Positions 36,534-49,100 of a stretch of 64,000 bases of DNA are shown here, in pieces. The notes under the pieces are model-generated. The model did no database searches and was not told the origin of the DNA. It saw only the letters and a program-made list of their open reading frames with translations. Within the stretch, counting starts at the first letter, position 1. The number at the start of each line of letters is the position of its first letter. Position numbers and translations under genes: made by a program. The stretch covers positions 18,344,330 to 18,408,329 of the forward strand of contig NC_058497.1 of NCBI RefSeq assembly GCF_020382885.2, in the 5' to 3' direction. The DNA comes from Scatophagus argus. Lineage: Eukaryota; Chordata; Actinopteri; Scatophagidae.

Positions 36534-37200
36534 TGATTGGTTTGAGTATGGATTCATTGCTCATCTTTTCATTACACTGATTATACCAGTTATCATCACA
36601 CCTTACTATAATATTGGCTTTAGGTGCTACAGTATACCCATATATTTCATATAACATCACACCATGTTTTGTAAATATCCACGTACGAAGTGCTTCAATG
36701 AATTTGTGTTGTTGACCATTTGTTGTTCTCAATAGTACACCAAGAAGTCTGTCACATTAATCCGTGAATCAGATTGTCGATTTAAAGCCTTGGGACTACG
36801 CACTCAGGTGATAACTAAATCCCTAACTAATACAAACTTGATTAATTTGAGCTGTCACAGACATTTTCCTCCCTAATGGAAGATGTTTACCATTATAAAG
36901 CATCGGCTTGTTCTTCTGTTTTGGTTTTAAGTAACAATAAGACGCTGCATTAACTGATGCAGTATCAGTACTGGGTGTCGCAGAATGTATTGTGCACCTC
37001 ACGTCTGTACTGTATATTACTGAACTTTTATTAATGCAAAGAGTCAATACAGACAGCAAAACATTCTTTTCTCTCCTTTAATTGGCATATTGATGAATGT
37101 TTAGGTTAACAGGAAGTCATAGGTTCATAGGGTTAATGATTGGTTCCTCTTGGCCGTACATTATGGGCCAGTGCTGATGTGTGTTGACGTCTTTGACAGG
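36534..37200. other. Convergent spacer between hspa8 and lim2
   Basis: The two genes end toward each other here. A minus-strand AATAAA (plus TTTATT at about 37027-37032) lies about 170 bases past the lim2 stop and is a candidate lim2 polyadenylation signal. No other feature is seen. Confidence 0.45.
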
Positions 37201-38343
37201 TCAGCGCGAGTTAGAGTTTCTTGGGCATTCATGCATCCGGTAGGCACACATGTAGAAGATACCTAGAAGAGAATAATCAGATTATCAAGGTTATGAACAT
37301 GAGAATGAGACAGGATCCAGTGCCTTTCGCTTGTTAAATGCAGTAGGATGCACACCTGAGAAGAATGTGAGCACCACTGCCACCCAACCCATTATATAGG
37401 ACCAGGAGAATCGCCAGCTGCCATAGCGTTTACCATAGTAGTTCACTGTCACTCCTGTGTAGACTGCCATGGCCAGCAGCACAAAGAAGCCTGCGTGAGA
37501 GATAACATCATTGGGTTTAACTGATGACTATATCAGAGAGCTTTGTGTGCCTCCGCATCTGAGGAGCTTACAGGAGATGAAGAAGAGAATGCCGGCTGCA
37601 AATGTCTTGTCAAACCCGTCGAAGGAGGAGTAGTGGATGAAGGCCATGACGCCGATCACAATGCCAATGAAACAGGCAAGAAGGGAAAGAATCATGAAGG
37701 CCCGGGTGGCATCCCAGTATGCTGTGGGTGGGAACAGACATGGAGAATCTGTGACCTGAGAGACCAGACTTGTTCTTGCCTTTCTTTAACTCTAACATGC
37801 CATCTAGTGTTTGACAATGGGTTTGCACCTGATTTGATAAACCTAAGATGACTGAAAAAAAAACCCTTTTTTATCTGGTGTGAGTTAAGCTATACTTCAA
37901 TGCATAAATCTCCTCTCACAGTTCCTATCCTAAAAAGGGACACTCGTGGTTTAAGATTTCTTGAGAACATTTATATCACAGTGACATAAGTACCATTTTC
38001 TTCACACTTGAATTTCAGCCATACTTTACCCCACAAAAGCCCCTAAGGAAAGAAACCCCATTTTCAACATTGTCAATCTGGGTTCATGGCAAGGTCACGG
38101 ATGTGTTGTCAACAGGCTAATAAATATAAATGAGGGTCTGCCTGTGGAAGACATCCGGCAAATCTTACCGATGCTGTCTGTGTGGGTCATGCATTTCCCG
38201 GGCACGCAGTACCGCCACAGGCCCTGGTGCATGTAATTGCTGGAGTGACGGTATTGCATCCAGTAGTCAGTTGCCGTGGAGACAATGAGGAGTATGTTCC
38301 CGACTCCGGCGCAGAACAACCCACCTCCCATGAAGCTGTACAT
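37201..38343 (-). CDS. lim2: Lens intrinsic membrane protein 2 (MP20), complete
   Basis: A four-helix membrane protein of lens fibre cells, in the PMP22/claudin family, with a role in fibre-cell junctions and fusion (family knowledge). Exons in coding order: 38169-38343, 37572-37721, 37356-37490 and 37201-37262. They sum to 522 bases, 173 residues plus stop, the normal LIM2 length. It starts MYSFMGGGLFCAGVGNILLI (helix 1). The first extracellular loop carries the claudin-family GLW at residues 41-43 with Cys46 and Cys51. Helices 2 to 4 include ATRAFMILSLLACFIGIVIG, AAGILFFISCFFVLLAMAVY and WSYIMGWVAVVLTFFSGIFY. The tail is MHECPRNSNSR. The acceptor TTTGGCAG sits immediately before the ATG (AG at 38345-38346), so a non-coding exon lies upstream, as in mammalian Lim2. 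Zebrafish has several lim2 paralogues, and I cannot tell which this is. Confidence 0.93.
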
Positions 38344-38879
38344 CCTGCCAAAAAAAAAAAAACACTGACTGACACACAGACAGAAAACAGAGCAAAGTGA
38401 GGTCCTCGCCACATCTGGTTCCTGCTATAGCAATTACAGCAGGGAGGTACACAGCTTGGGGAAACACTGGATATGAATAAAACAGTATCTAATAGATTCA
38501 GCAGGATGCCACTAATGTCATGCTGGACCCATACAGATCTGACATTACTCATTAGACAGGAACATACACGCTGGACAAGCAGCCAACTCAGTCTGACAGT
38601 AAGCTTTGACACCAGAATGAGAGGTGGATCTATCTTAAATGCAAATGGAAAGCACCCGGTTTCTAAAGGTACCAAAAACACAGTGAACCTTGTGGAGAAG
38701 CGTATAAAGTGATGTAAAACACATTTAAAATATTTTTTTAAAATTGATTCACTTGTGTGTTCAATAGTTCATAAAAAAATGTGTTTTTTCCTTCCACATT
38801 CTAAAGCTGCTTCAATGGATATTCATATTGGGGTATTCAATTAAACCAACAAAGAAACAGAACTGCTTTTTTAAATTAA

Positions 38880-39180
38880 ATAAATAAATAAAAATCCATT
38901 TTAAACATGAAACACTATATCATACGTTTGTGGTTTGATTTTAATGACCTACCTTTAACTTTTTTTCCCCGGCAGAAAAAGTCAGAGATTCCAATTTTTC
39001 GGCTTGTCAAAGCACAGAGGAGCCCGATATTGCCCAGAGTGGCAGGAAAGTTTTGTTTGTACGTAGGAAACCAAGCGAACAAACGAGCTGATGGAACAAT
39101 GGAGCGTGCTGAGCCACAACCAATCACAGAGGATGAGTTTTGTGTTTTAGGGAATCTGCTGAAAATACAAAACTGTTAAA
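38880..39180 (-). promoter_or_regulatory. lim2: Candidate lim2 upstream region with half-MARE and CCAAT motifs
   Basis: This is a locally GC-richer island about 0.6-0.8 kb upstream of the lim2 start codon. It holds TGCTGAG at 39107-39113, CCAAT at 39120-39124 and TGCTGA at 39157-39162. TGCTGA is the half-site bound by lens Maf factors (established), and lim2 is lens specific. The non-coding first exon probably lies in or near this island. The motifs are short and could be chance. Confidence 0.35.
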
Positions 39181-40846
39181 GCGCTGCGGACACCTCGGTA
39201 ATACTGATGACACAGGGCTTTTAATTCAAAATGCTTCACAACCACACACAGTAAACTCATGGCCTGCAAAAGGCTCACACACAGCCTGCTGCTGGAAAAG
39301 ATCATTCAGAAAAGATTAAACAGTAAAAATAAAAAAAAGCCCTCTGACGTTTTGAATTATGGTTCATTTGATGTGTTTTGGGTAAATCCTTCAGTCTGTT
39401 ATGCTGATGGGGAAAAACATTATTTTTAGTAAATATCAGGTCATTCCTTCCTTTAAATACAATTTGTTGTACAGCCTTGCATACAAATTACTATAATTAA
39501 AGTTATGCCACAGGCTCATTTACATAAAATTAATCCTTTTTTTTTTCCAGACGCGCAGTGTAAATGATGAAGACACTACAGCAACTGCGCTCACTACAGT
39601 TTAACGTCTTTCGATCCCTCATATTAACAGCAGAAAGACAAACTGAAGGTTAATTCATTACTCTCATTTAGTTTTAATTTGTTCAAGTTGCCTTCATTTT
39701 ATTGGCACACAGCCCAGTCCAGAGCAGTCTTATTTAATTACTCATGAAAAATCGCTCAGATATTTATAAAATAAAACGTGTGATTGAACACGAACACAAG
39801 CAGTGGCATAAATTCAAGGACAAGATGCCTGCTATTAACTTGTTGCAGTAGAGTAAAGTGAGCTGGCAGGTGGGCAGCTAAGAGAGACGTGGGTTTGAAC
39901 ACTTTTGGCAGAAAAACAGCAATGAAAGTGATGTATCTTTCTTGCAGCATCTTGTGGGAGAGAGCAGGAGTTGAAAGAGGGTTGGTGGAGCATATTGTAA
40001 CATGAACAGTTGTTGTTGTGGGAAGAACTTTTTTTTTTTTTTTTTTAGTTTGAGCAGTGAATTTTAAACCGGAGGCTTGATCATAAATACGGCCAACTGT
40101 AACTCTGAATAAATAACTTAATCAGATTTACGTTGAAGAGCAGAGTTACTTCAAAAAAAGTAAATTCTCAAAAGGTATATTTAGCTATTTCAACCTTTTC
40201 TGTTTTGCTTTAAAATCCTCAGCTCACATCTAGCAGGTGTGTCCACTGACTACTGAGTGGCATCAGTCATAATTAAATGATATGTTGACATATACAAGGA
40301 ATTTGACTCCAGTTCTCAGTATCCTTAAACACAGTGCAGAGTGAGGAGGACAATACAGGCCTAAAACCAAACAATTATAAAGAAACCTAAACCGTGTATG
40401 CCTGTGCAGATACACAAACGGCTGAGCTGCAGATGTCACAGGCCTGACCTGTAAGATAGACCTTCAGCCCTTAATATCATAGTTTTGATGCAAAACTACA
40501 AGCTTGAGAGATAAAATATGCCTCAGTCCCTTTTGCGGAGTTGCTGATGACCAACAAAATCCAGTGGGTGGAGTCACAGTTACCCTGCATGTCTCACTTA
40601 TGACCACTAGATGGGACCTTTTATTTAGTCTTGCATCAAAGGCTGGATCATTGTTTGGATTTTCTCTCATATAATCATGTTTGAGGAATAATAAGCTGAA
40701 TTCAAATGGTGATTATTTACCTGCTCTGTCCGGCACTCATATGACAGGTCTCTGCATCTTCTAATGTCACCCCAAATTGGTTTCCTGTCATCGACCATCT
40801 CTTAGTGACACTTTATTTTCTTGAATTTCCCTTGGGATCAATAAAG

Positions 40847-40935
<89 letters not shown>

Positions 40936-42508
40936 GTCTATCTATCTATCTATCTATCTATCTAATTCTCAAGCCTTTACGGAATTATATTTGGGATTAG
41001 TTGCTTATTCTATTATTCATTCTGCTTTATTATTATTTGTTTCTCTTTCTCTTTATTATTTGCTGTTTTTAATGAATTACAGAGCAGGCTGTATTTATGT
41101 CGTAAAATGTGTCCTGGAGTAGATGTTCTTTGAATTAATGTAAATGACTGACCAAGCAGAAGGAAAACAGTTCTCCCTCTTGATCCAGTTTAGTACATTT
41201 GTGAAGACACGTCAAGTGGTCTCAGTAACAGACTGTGGCTGGTTGAGCTGAGCCATCTGTGAGGGAGGGAGCGTGTAAAACCACAGAGACCATAATCCAT
41301 GCTACAAGCCTAAAAGCATAAAATTGTAGAACCCTTCTAAATTGCATAACCCCTTCAAATTGCATCGGATTACCATTATCCTCCCAGCCCGGTGGGACTC
41401 TGTGAGTATTTGCCAAAGGCAGTGGAGTCCAGCTCACTTTAGATGCCATTCGACAGCCTACCTGCCAAAATACTTCAGGCTGGTGCTCAAAGCAAAAAGA
41501 TCTGAACACAAAAACCTTTTTATTTCCCATCGCTGACACATTTCAATTTAACTCCTCTCATTAAGCCATATTCACAAACAGCCCTTCTCACAATACTAAT
41601 CAGAAGGCATCAAATCTTACACAGTATCTGGTGTCAGAGAAGTCATTTCACTGGGAACATTCAGACCTGAGGGACGCTCGACTTGCTCGTCTGTCTCGTT
41701 TTCCCTCTTTCTCGTTGTCCTCTCTTTGTGTACACAGCATACAGTACATGTACGCAGTAAAGTTTACCATGTACCATCTTAGGTTAGCATACTAATTAGC
41801 ACTAAACACAAAGTAGTTCAGACTGATGGCGGTCTTTTGCAGGTATTTGGCCAACCAGATGGGAAATGGAGAAAAATACTGGAAATTATTAAAAATTTGT
41901 GCACACAGTTTGTGATCTTGATTTAGTCACTTGTGTCACCTTCATACAGTTGATTTGCGTGTACCCCATCAATATGGATCACATGAACTATTACAGTTTT
42001 ACTTGTGATCTTGAGCTAACGTGTGGATAGGCGATATTACGGGTTCTGGCTGTTTAACACAACAGTGTGCTTCCTTTGAGATCCCTTTTACGATAGTGCA
42101 GACGTTGTCCATCTCAGCCTCAGGGTGCTGGAGCACTTTATAAATGTATTAGATGTTGTTTTCTTAAACTTTAGACTTCATTGTGCCTCAGATGTTTGCT
42201 GCCCTTTTTAAGAGGGGAGGAAGCAAACAGGGTTAATTATGATAAACCAAGGGCATGAATTACCAATTTGTGCACACAAATTATTAAATGGTAAGCACCA
42301 ATTACCCATGACACCTCCAGATATCTGTAGGTCATAAACCAACTGAACAAAATTACATTTTTGACCTGATGAGAAATCACCAAAGTTCACAAATAATAAA
42401 GATATTTCATTCTGGGCCAAAATAAATAAAAATAAAAAATTAATTTAAAAAAAAATAATAAAAAAAATAAATTAAGTATAATTCAAGGGTTTTTTTTGTA
42501 ATAAATGT
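39181..42508. other. Intergenic region between lim2 and the robo3 3' end
   Basis: AT-rich DNA with no exon seen. It contains a poly-T run (about 40030-40047), a retroposon tail with a long tetranucleotide array (40830-40964) and no other named feature. Confidence 0.5.
40823..40964 (+). repeat. Retroposon 3' end with (TATC)n microsatellite
   Basis: 'gaatttcccttgggatcaataaagtatc' is the familiar fish LINE/SINE 3' end. It runs into about 29 TATC units at 40847-40964, with a single TGTC interruption near 40936. The array probably grew from the element's own short tail repeat. Confidence 0.85.
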
Positions 42509-42514
42509 TTTATT
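42509..42514 (-). terminator. robo3: Candidate robo3 polyadenylation signal
   Basis: Minus-strand AATAAA lies about 600 bases beyond the robo3 stop codon. Alternative AATAAA-like strings exist in this AT-rich stretch, so the choice is tentative. Confidence 0.4.
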
Positions 42515-42603
42515 GGTCATTTTAAAAATCGTACTAACACACTGGTGATCTACAGGGATACCACAATACACAGTCACACAGAGATGAAAGATAATAACGG
42601 TAA

Positions 42604-42670
42604 CACACGTAAAAACATTACACACATGCACTGACACGCACACACACACATACACATACACACACCCACA
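42604..42670. repeat. (CA)n-rich imperfect microsatellite
   Basis: An interrupted CA repeat with TACA interruptions lies in the presumed robo3 3' untranslated region. Confidence 0.8.
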
Positions 42671-43110
42671 GATTATGGTTTATTAACACATTTTCCGCTT
42701 CTTGTCCTCTCCAGTCTTTCGTCAAGCACACACATCATCATGGTTTCATGGTCAGGAATAAACAGAAGATACATTCGTTAAATCTGCTGTACAACAATGT
42801 AATAGTTACATTTTTTCCCATTGCCTAAAAATACAGTACTTTTTAAATCTCAGATCCATTTTTAGCAATATATCTGATCACATCTTTAAAAAACTGCAAA
42901 GATGTCTATATACAGGGAGAAAGAGTGAAGCAAATCACAAAAAAGATTAAAATCATTGAGATAAAATACAAATAATTTGGCAGATGGTTAGCCTTGACAC
43001 TTTCCCTTTAGTCTTCAGTTTTTCATACCATGGCAACAGATTGATGGTTCGCAAAGATAGGAAATCATGGAGGACGAAAGATGGTGTCTTGTCATGTAAT
43101 CGGCGTCTGT

Positions 43111-46100
43111 CTACATGAGGTTCTGAAAGGAAACAAAGACAACCAAATATCACCAAAGTTATTCTTTCTTGTCGATAAGACCAAACTGTGACAAAGTGCA
43201 ACAGAAACAGAGTTGATAAATCATGTCGCACAAGCTTATGAAAAGCTTACGAAAAATATCTGCAGTCTTTCAGTTTGTGTGGCGACAAACTGGACACTGT
43301 AGCGTTCCTCAAATTAACACATGAAATGAACATGAATTCCAAATTCCAGTCAGGTTTTGTTCATCTTTATCTTTATTTCCCTTCAAAACACCATTTTCAT
43401 TATGTGCATATGCATTTAAGGAGAGTTTTTAACAGCATGGAACTGAAACTTTTGATTAGTCACCATGTCAGGTAACTATTTTTGTTTACAGGAAACTTCT
43501 GCCATCTACTGTCTCGAGTAAGCTGACAAGCAGCTCAAACTGTACTCGACTTACTACTGAACTGTCTGTGACCCGCACTGTGCCGACACAATGACTGTTC
43601 AGCAGTTCTCACTGTGAGTCGAGACATACCTCATCTCTCCTCCGACCGGCGGTGGAGGGTCGTGAAAAGACTCCTCCACCCAGAGACCCGTAGCCTGGCA
43701 TCTGGACCTTAGGCAGGAAGCTGGACTGTCCATATGGGATTACATTCTCATCTGTGAATAGCAAACAAAGCACTCAAAGTTACAGCTGTAATTACGTAGG
43801 TTAAACCCTAAGTGATGGAGCAGATTGAAAATACAGCCCCTCACCCCCCACCCTGCTGCTACTACAATGAGATAGTAAGTGTTCATACACTGGAGGCAGT
43901 TGGTGCTTTCTAAGCTCAGAGGGATTTGTATGAAGCATCACGATAATATTGACACACATCAACCTCGGTTGCAGCTGTTGAAGAAAATAGTACGTGCTGC
44001 CGGAGCAGATATTGTTCTTTCATCGTCTGTTGCTGACAGCGAGACACCACAGAGGTGAGTATCACATAGCGTACTCACCCTGTGAGGACCATTTTGTAGG
44101 CCCTCTCCTCTGGGGTGAGAAATGTTCTCCCCTCTTCTCAAGTGTAGGCGAGTCACTCCCGTCTTTTCTTTCACTGTCCGTTTGGCCGCGGCTCAAAACA
44201 TCAGCCAAGAGCTGCAGCGAGGAGTCGTCTGTGGGGGGAGGGGCTGGTGGAGGGGGAAGTTCTGCACATGATTGATCAGTGATGATTACTAAACTACAGA
44301 CAGAAATACTGCTTTAATGGAAGAGTTTGATTTATTTATTTATTTTTTAATAAATATTTGCTTTCTTGCTGAGAGTTAGATGAGAAGACCAATGTACTTC
44401 TTGACAATGACCAGTTGCCAAGCAACCACTGGATACTCCAGGATGTTACTGGTCCTGGCTAAGAAAGAGTCCGGCACATAACACCCTATAAAACTTGGCG
44501 AGAAAGCAAATAAGCATATTCCAAAATGTCCAAAATGTCAAACTTTTCCATTAACAGTCATTGACATGAGCAATACCATGACTACCAGAAGTACTGAAGT
44601 CTTACTCATTTACATCTACAGTGGTGCTTTTGGCTAAATGCTGATGGGAGGCTAAATGGCTCACAATGATAATGTTAACATGTTAGTGTTTAGCAGGTAT
44701 GATGGTTACCATGTTAACCATCTTAACAGATTATAACCTCAGGTGAGGATTAATTAAGGGATAAGTTATTACAATTAAGCCTATGGAGGGATGTGAATGT
44801 CTGCAGAAAATTTTATATCAGTTCATGCAATAGTTGTTGAGACCTTTCAGGAGAATAATGGAGGACTTCCAGACCATCATTAACATCTATAGAGCTGTGC
44901 TACTAGTATGGTTAAAAATCCTTTAAAAAGAGTCTCGTGAATATAAATATTCCTTTTTCTCTTTCCCCGAACCAAAACAGAAGTTACACGTGTTACAAAC
45001 AGTGTGTCACACCTGCTTGGCTGTGCGGCTCTCGCCTCAGTTGTCCATCCTTGGGTATTCTCTTCTTACTCCTCGATCTGTGAGCCTGGGCTGCAGGGCT
45101 CGACTCGGCAGCAGGAGCTGCAGATTGTGCTGACAAGAAAGCACACTGATGTCATCCTCAGAAAACTTGGAAGAGAAAACTAAAGAACACTGAGCTGCGC
45201 TTTGAATAAATGCGATATGATCTCTATGTACAAATACTTTCTGTTAGGTAACACCATAAACTAAATTATACATGACACTGCGTGGTTGCGGGCTGCCTCT
45301 TGGGAAGTCACTTCCAAAGTTGTGAGACATTAAAGTGAATTTGAACTGACCTTTGCCAAGGCTTTCCCCTTTGAAATCTTCTGCCCACTGGCGGGTGTGG
45401 TACACGTCACCAGCATTCTGGGCCTTGGCGTTGGTAAACAGATCCGGGTTGGACTGGGAAACCTGGGAGCCTGACTGGTGACGGGTCAAGAGGTCAAAGT
45501 GCTGCAGCCGTGGACTCTCACTGGGCTTGTGAGTGTCTTGCTGGGGGGAAGACATCAGTGTTGCTGAGTAGGGCAGCTCGTCTGGTTTGGAAGGCAGGCT
45601 GGAGAGCTCCTCCCTGGAAGTGTCCATCAGGTAGGTCCTGGCAGGCAGCGGAGGACACCAGTCATCATCGTCCTCCTCAGAGCTAGAGCATGGACAATGA
45701 GTAATGCCAGCATTAGTGTGTCTGGCCTGGAAACACTCAGCATGTGAAACCTATTTATATATAATAAATGTAAGTAAAACAGGAGCAGGCTGTATAGCAG
45801 TGGTGACCCTCGTTCACTAGCACTAAACTCAAAATTACTGTTGAATTTTTATTGTAATTTAAGTTACTTTATTAATCCCAAGCTGGGAAATTACTTCTCT
45901 GCATTTAAGCCATCACTGATTGAAACACACACACGCAACATGCAGTGAAACACACAGGAGCAGTGGGCCGCATCAAGCGCCTGGGGAGCATATTGGGGGT
46001 TAGGCGCCTTTCTCAAGGGCACATCAGCCGGCTAATGGGGAGTGGGGACATTATCACTCCACCACACTCAAATTTTTCCTGCACGTCCGTTGGGGGAATC

Positions 46101-49100
46101 GAACCAGTGACCTTCCGATCACAAGCCGCTTCTCCAACCTCTAGGCCACGGCTGCCCCTGAATGATGAATAAATAGCTAGTTAAGGGTGGTCAGAGTTAG
46201 TTTTTTTTGGGGGGGGGGCGTCGGTGGTTGTATCATGGTTAATATAATATAAGAAAAAATATATTTGACTAAAGAAAGAATAATCTTGTTTATATTTATA
46301 TGTAAGGGGAATCGAGACATAGTTAGACAGAATGAGAACCACCTCCATGATTTCTGTTGTCACTTCAGTGCCGTCAGGGCTAATTTAATGATGGACTTGT
46401 CAGTGAAAATGGAAAGTACTAATCCAGACTGTCAGTTGGTGGCTAATGTCATTACAAAAGACACGACACAGTCAGAGCAGCCCTCCGATCCCACCCCGTT
46501 ATGTCTGCAATCTAATCTGTCAGAACTAGTTAGAGTAGACGCCCACCACCGTAACCCCTTAGCGCAATGTACTCACTGCCTGTAGACACCACTGTTGTTA
46601 ATTCAAAAACTCCCCAGACTCCAAACTTCACTCAAGTTTTGTTTGACAGCCTTGGCAGAGTTACAGGGTAAGTTTGATATCCATCTGCCTTAACTCTCTC
46701 TGTCATGTAGGTGAAGTCAGAGGCCTTGATTCTAATAATAAACTGACTGAATATTAAGCTGCACACAAAGCAATTGTGTTCACAGAGTAGGATAAAAAGG
46801 GCCTTGATTTATAAATTAAAAAATATTTTAAAAACATTTTGGTATTGACTCTCACCTGTCTTGCTCTTTGTCTTTGTCTGTCTTTGTATGACTTCTGTCT
46901 TTGTCGACAGGAAGAGGCAGCGACAAAACATCCACCCACGTGAGAGGAGCTGACTTGGATGAGGACCCGGTTGACCTCTGCTTTATCAGTTTGTCTGTGG
47001 AGACCAAACACAACATGCCACATAGTGTAGGAGGCGTGATCACCACGTTTTTATTATCACAACGGAGGGTTAAACGATAACTCAATTAAAGACAGTCTTT
47101 TAAAACCCTCCTGTCTCTTTGCTGTGCCCATGAGTGCCTGAAGGACGTTTCTTTCTCTCGAGAGAAAAGTCTTCTTCTCCTCGAGGACACCTTAAGGTTA
47201 GAAGGTTGTACATGATACATAACATACATAAGATAATAATTAGAATACAACAGAAAAATTCACAAAATTTTGCATTTTCATCATCTAATGCAACGCAAAT
47301 ATTGCAATAGAATGTAAAAGTACTAGTTAAAGAGGCAACAATAACTCTAGTGTTACTGCTGCCTTATGACATTTATTATTTTACACAGAGTAAAATAATA
47401 AATGCCATGCAGTGTTTTCTTCCTGTTGGCATACTTTATGCTCTTTGTTTATTTATTTCTGTTCTTTCTTGAGAGGAGACAAATTTATATTATCAATATG
47501 CCACCATTTCCACATCGCTTTTGAAAATGTTTCTTGCAATTTGCTCATACTTCCTTTTTAATTTAGTGTGCAAAAAATATTTTTCAATTCTGATGTGAAA
47601 TGAATGAAATGAGAACTTATGAAACTGATGGTGGGTGGAAGCATACAGGCTGTGTATATTGATGAAAGTCAAGATTACATTTGATTACTCTTTGAGCAGC
47701 ACTATTGAATTTTACTCCATGTCCATAACAATATTTGGCAGTCAGAAATCAAAGGACAAACCAGTGCTGGAAATAAACTAAAGTGCAGGTAACAAGGGCA
47801 ACAATACTGAAACCTTGTGCTTCACTATACTGTGAAGTTCTGGCTTCTTATTCCTCAAATCAAAATAAAAGACAGAGGCAGAAAACACTTACCATTGCTT
47901 TTCTTAGTATATTGGAGCTTCGCATATTCAGACCCAGACTGACCAGACTGGATGGTCCACTGGTCCAGGTCCTGCTCCAGACCCACAAGGCTGCTGTTTG
48001 GCAGCACTGGGTTGCTGCTGTACGGGTCTGGACCCTGGTTGTAGGACGTGCTGGAGTAGGTGTCGTAGTAGGCGAGCAGGTCGTCTTCAGCAGCCGTGTT
48101 GATGGTGCTGTAGATGGGACTGTCATTGGACGCCGTGCTGCGTTTCTCCGTCTGGTTCGGGTAGTTGATGATGCCAACTGCTGAACAGCAGATGATTACG
48201 TTGCATTAACAATGGCAGTTATCTGTCAGTATTCTCATCATTCAGCAAACACTCAAAGCGAGTGAGCTCTTACTGTTATAGTATCTGTCCGAGTCCAGTT
48301 TCCCAGAGCAGCAATTGACAGAGTCCTTGCTGTTATGAGCGAGGTTTGGAGTGGGCCAAGAGTCAGCTAGCCAGGGATAGTTGCCCATATTTGATCCTAA
48401 CAAGCCAGGCCTGGAAAGGGACCAGAGATAATATACTATGCTGTGTACTTTTTTACATGAAATACACAGTTAACTGAATCAAACTGTAATATTTATTTTA
48501 CCCTCCATTGATGATGCCAGATCCTTCACTGTGAGCGAATCCAACTGGAAGAAGAAAAACTCCAACTATAAGCACGTTCAGGGTTCAAGAGTGCAGATTT
48601 TAATCATTATCTTATGAAGATATGTTGACCATCATATAATAAGAGCACATAACAGGTGTATAAAATGTGGCTGTCATTTGATGAACCGATGAACCTGTGT
48701 TTTCTCCTGCTGTATCTCCAGTCTACAGCAGCTAAATTAACAAGATAATAAGAGATTCAGTGTGAAAAAAATCCAATCTTTACTAATTAGTGTGGCAGTG
48801 ATATAAAATACTTATGGGGGAAAAAAATCATGTTTTCCTTAAAGCTTTAAGCTCCACTGAGTATTTATGAACACCGACAAATATCTCTCCAAGTCAGAAA
48901 ACGACTGATGTGCTTATGTGCTTGTGTGCCAAAGGGTGTATTCTAAAATAAACTGCATGTAGTGCTTACTGTTTATATATGCCTCAGTGTTTTCCATTAT
49001 GGCTGCATTGAAAACTGCCCAGTGGGGGTTAAATAGATTTTAATTAACTGAATGCGCAGTGAAAGTGCATGGGCAACGAAATCACAAGTAAAATTGAAAA

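Noticed and set aside
44079-44275. Plus-strand 93-codon Ser/Gly-rich frame
   Set aside because: It is the reverse complement of a robo3 proline-rich tail exon with clear splice sites on the minus strand.
47860-48184. Long open frames on both strands over a robo3 exon
   Set aside because: They are antisense or alternate-frame shadows of the GC-rich robo3 cytoplasmic exon 47893-48177.
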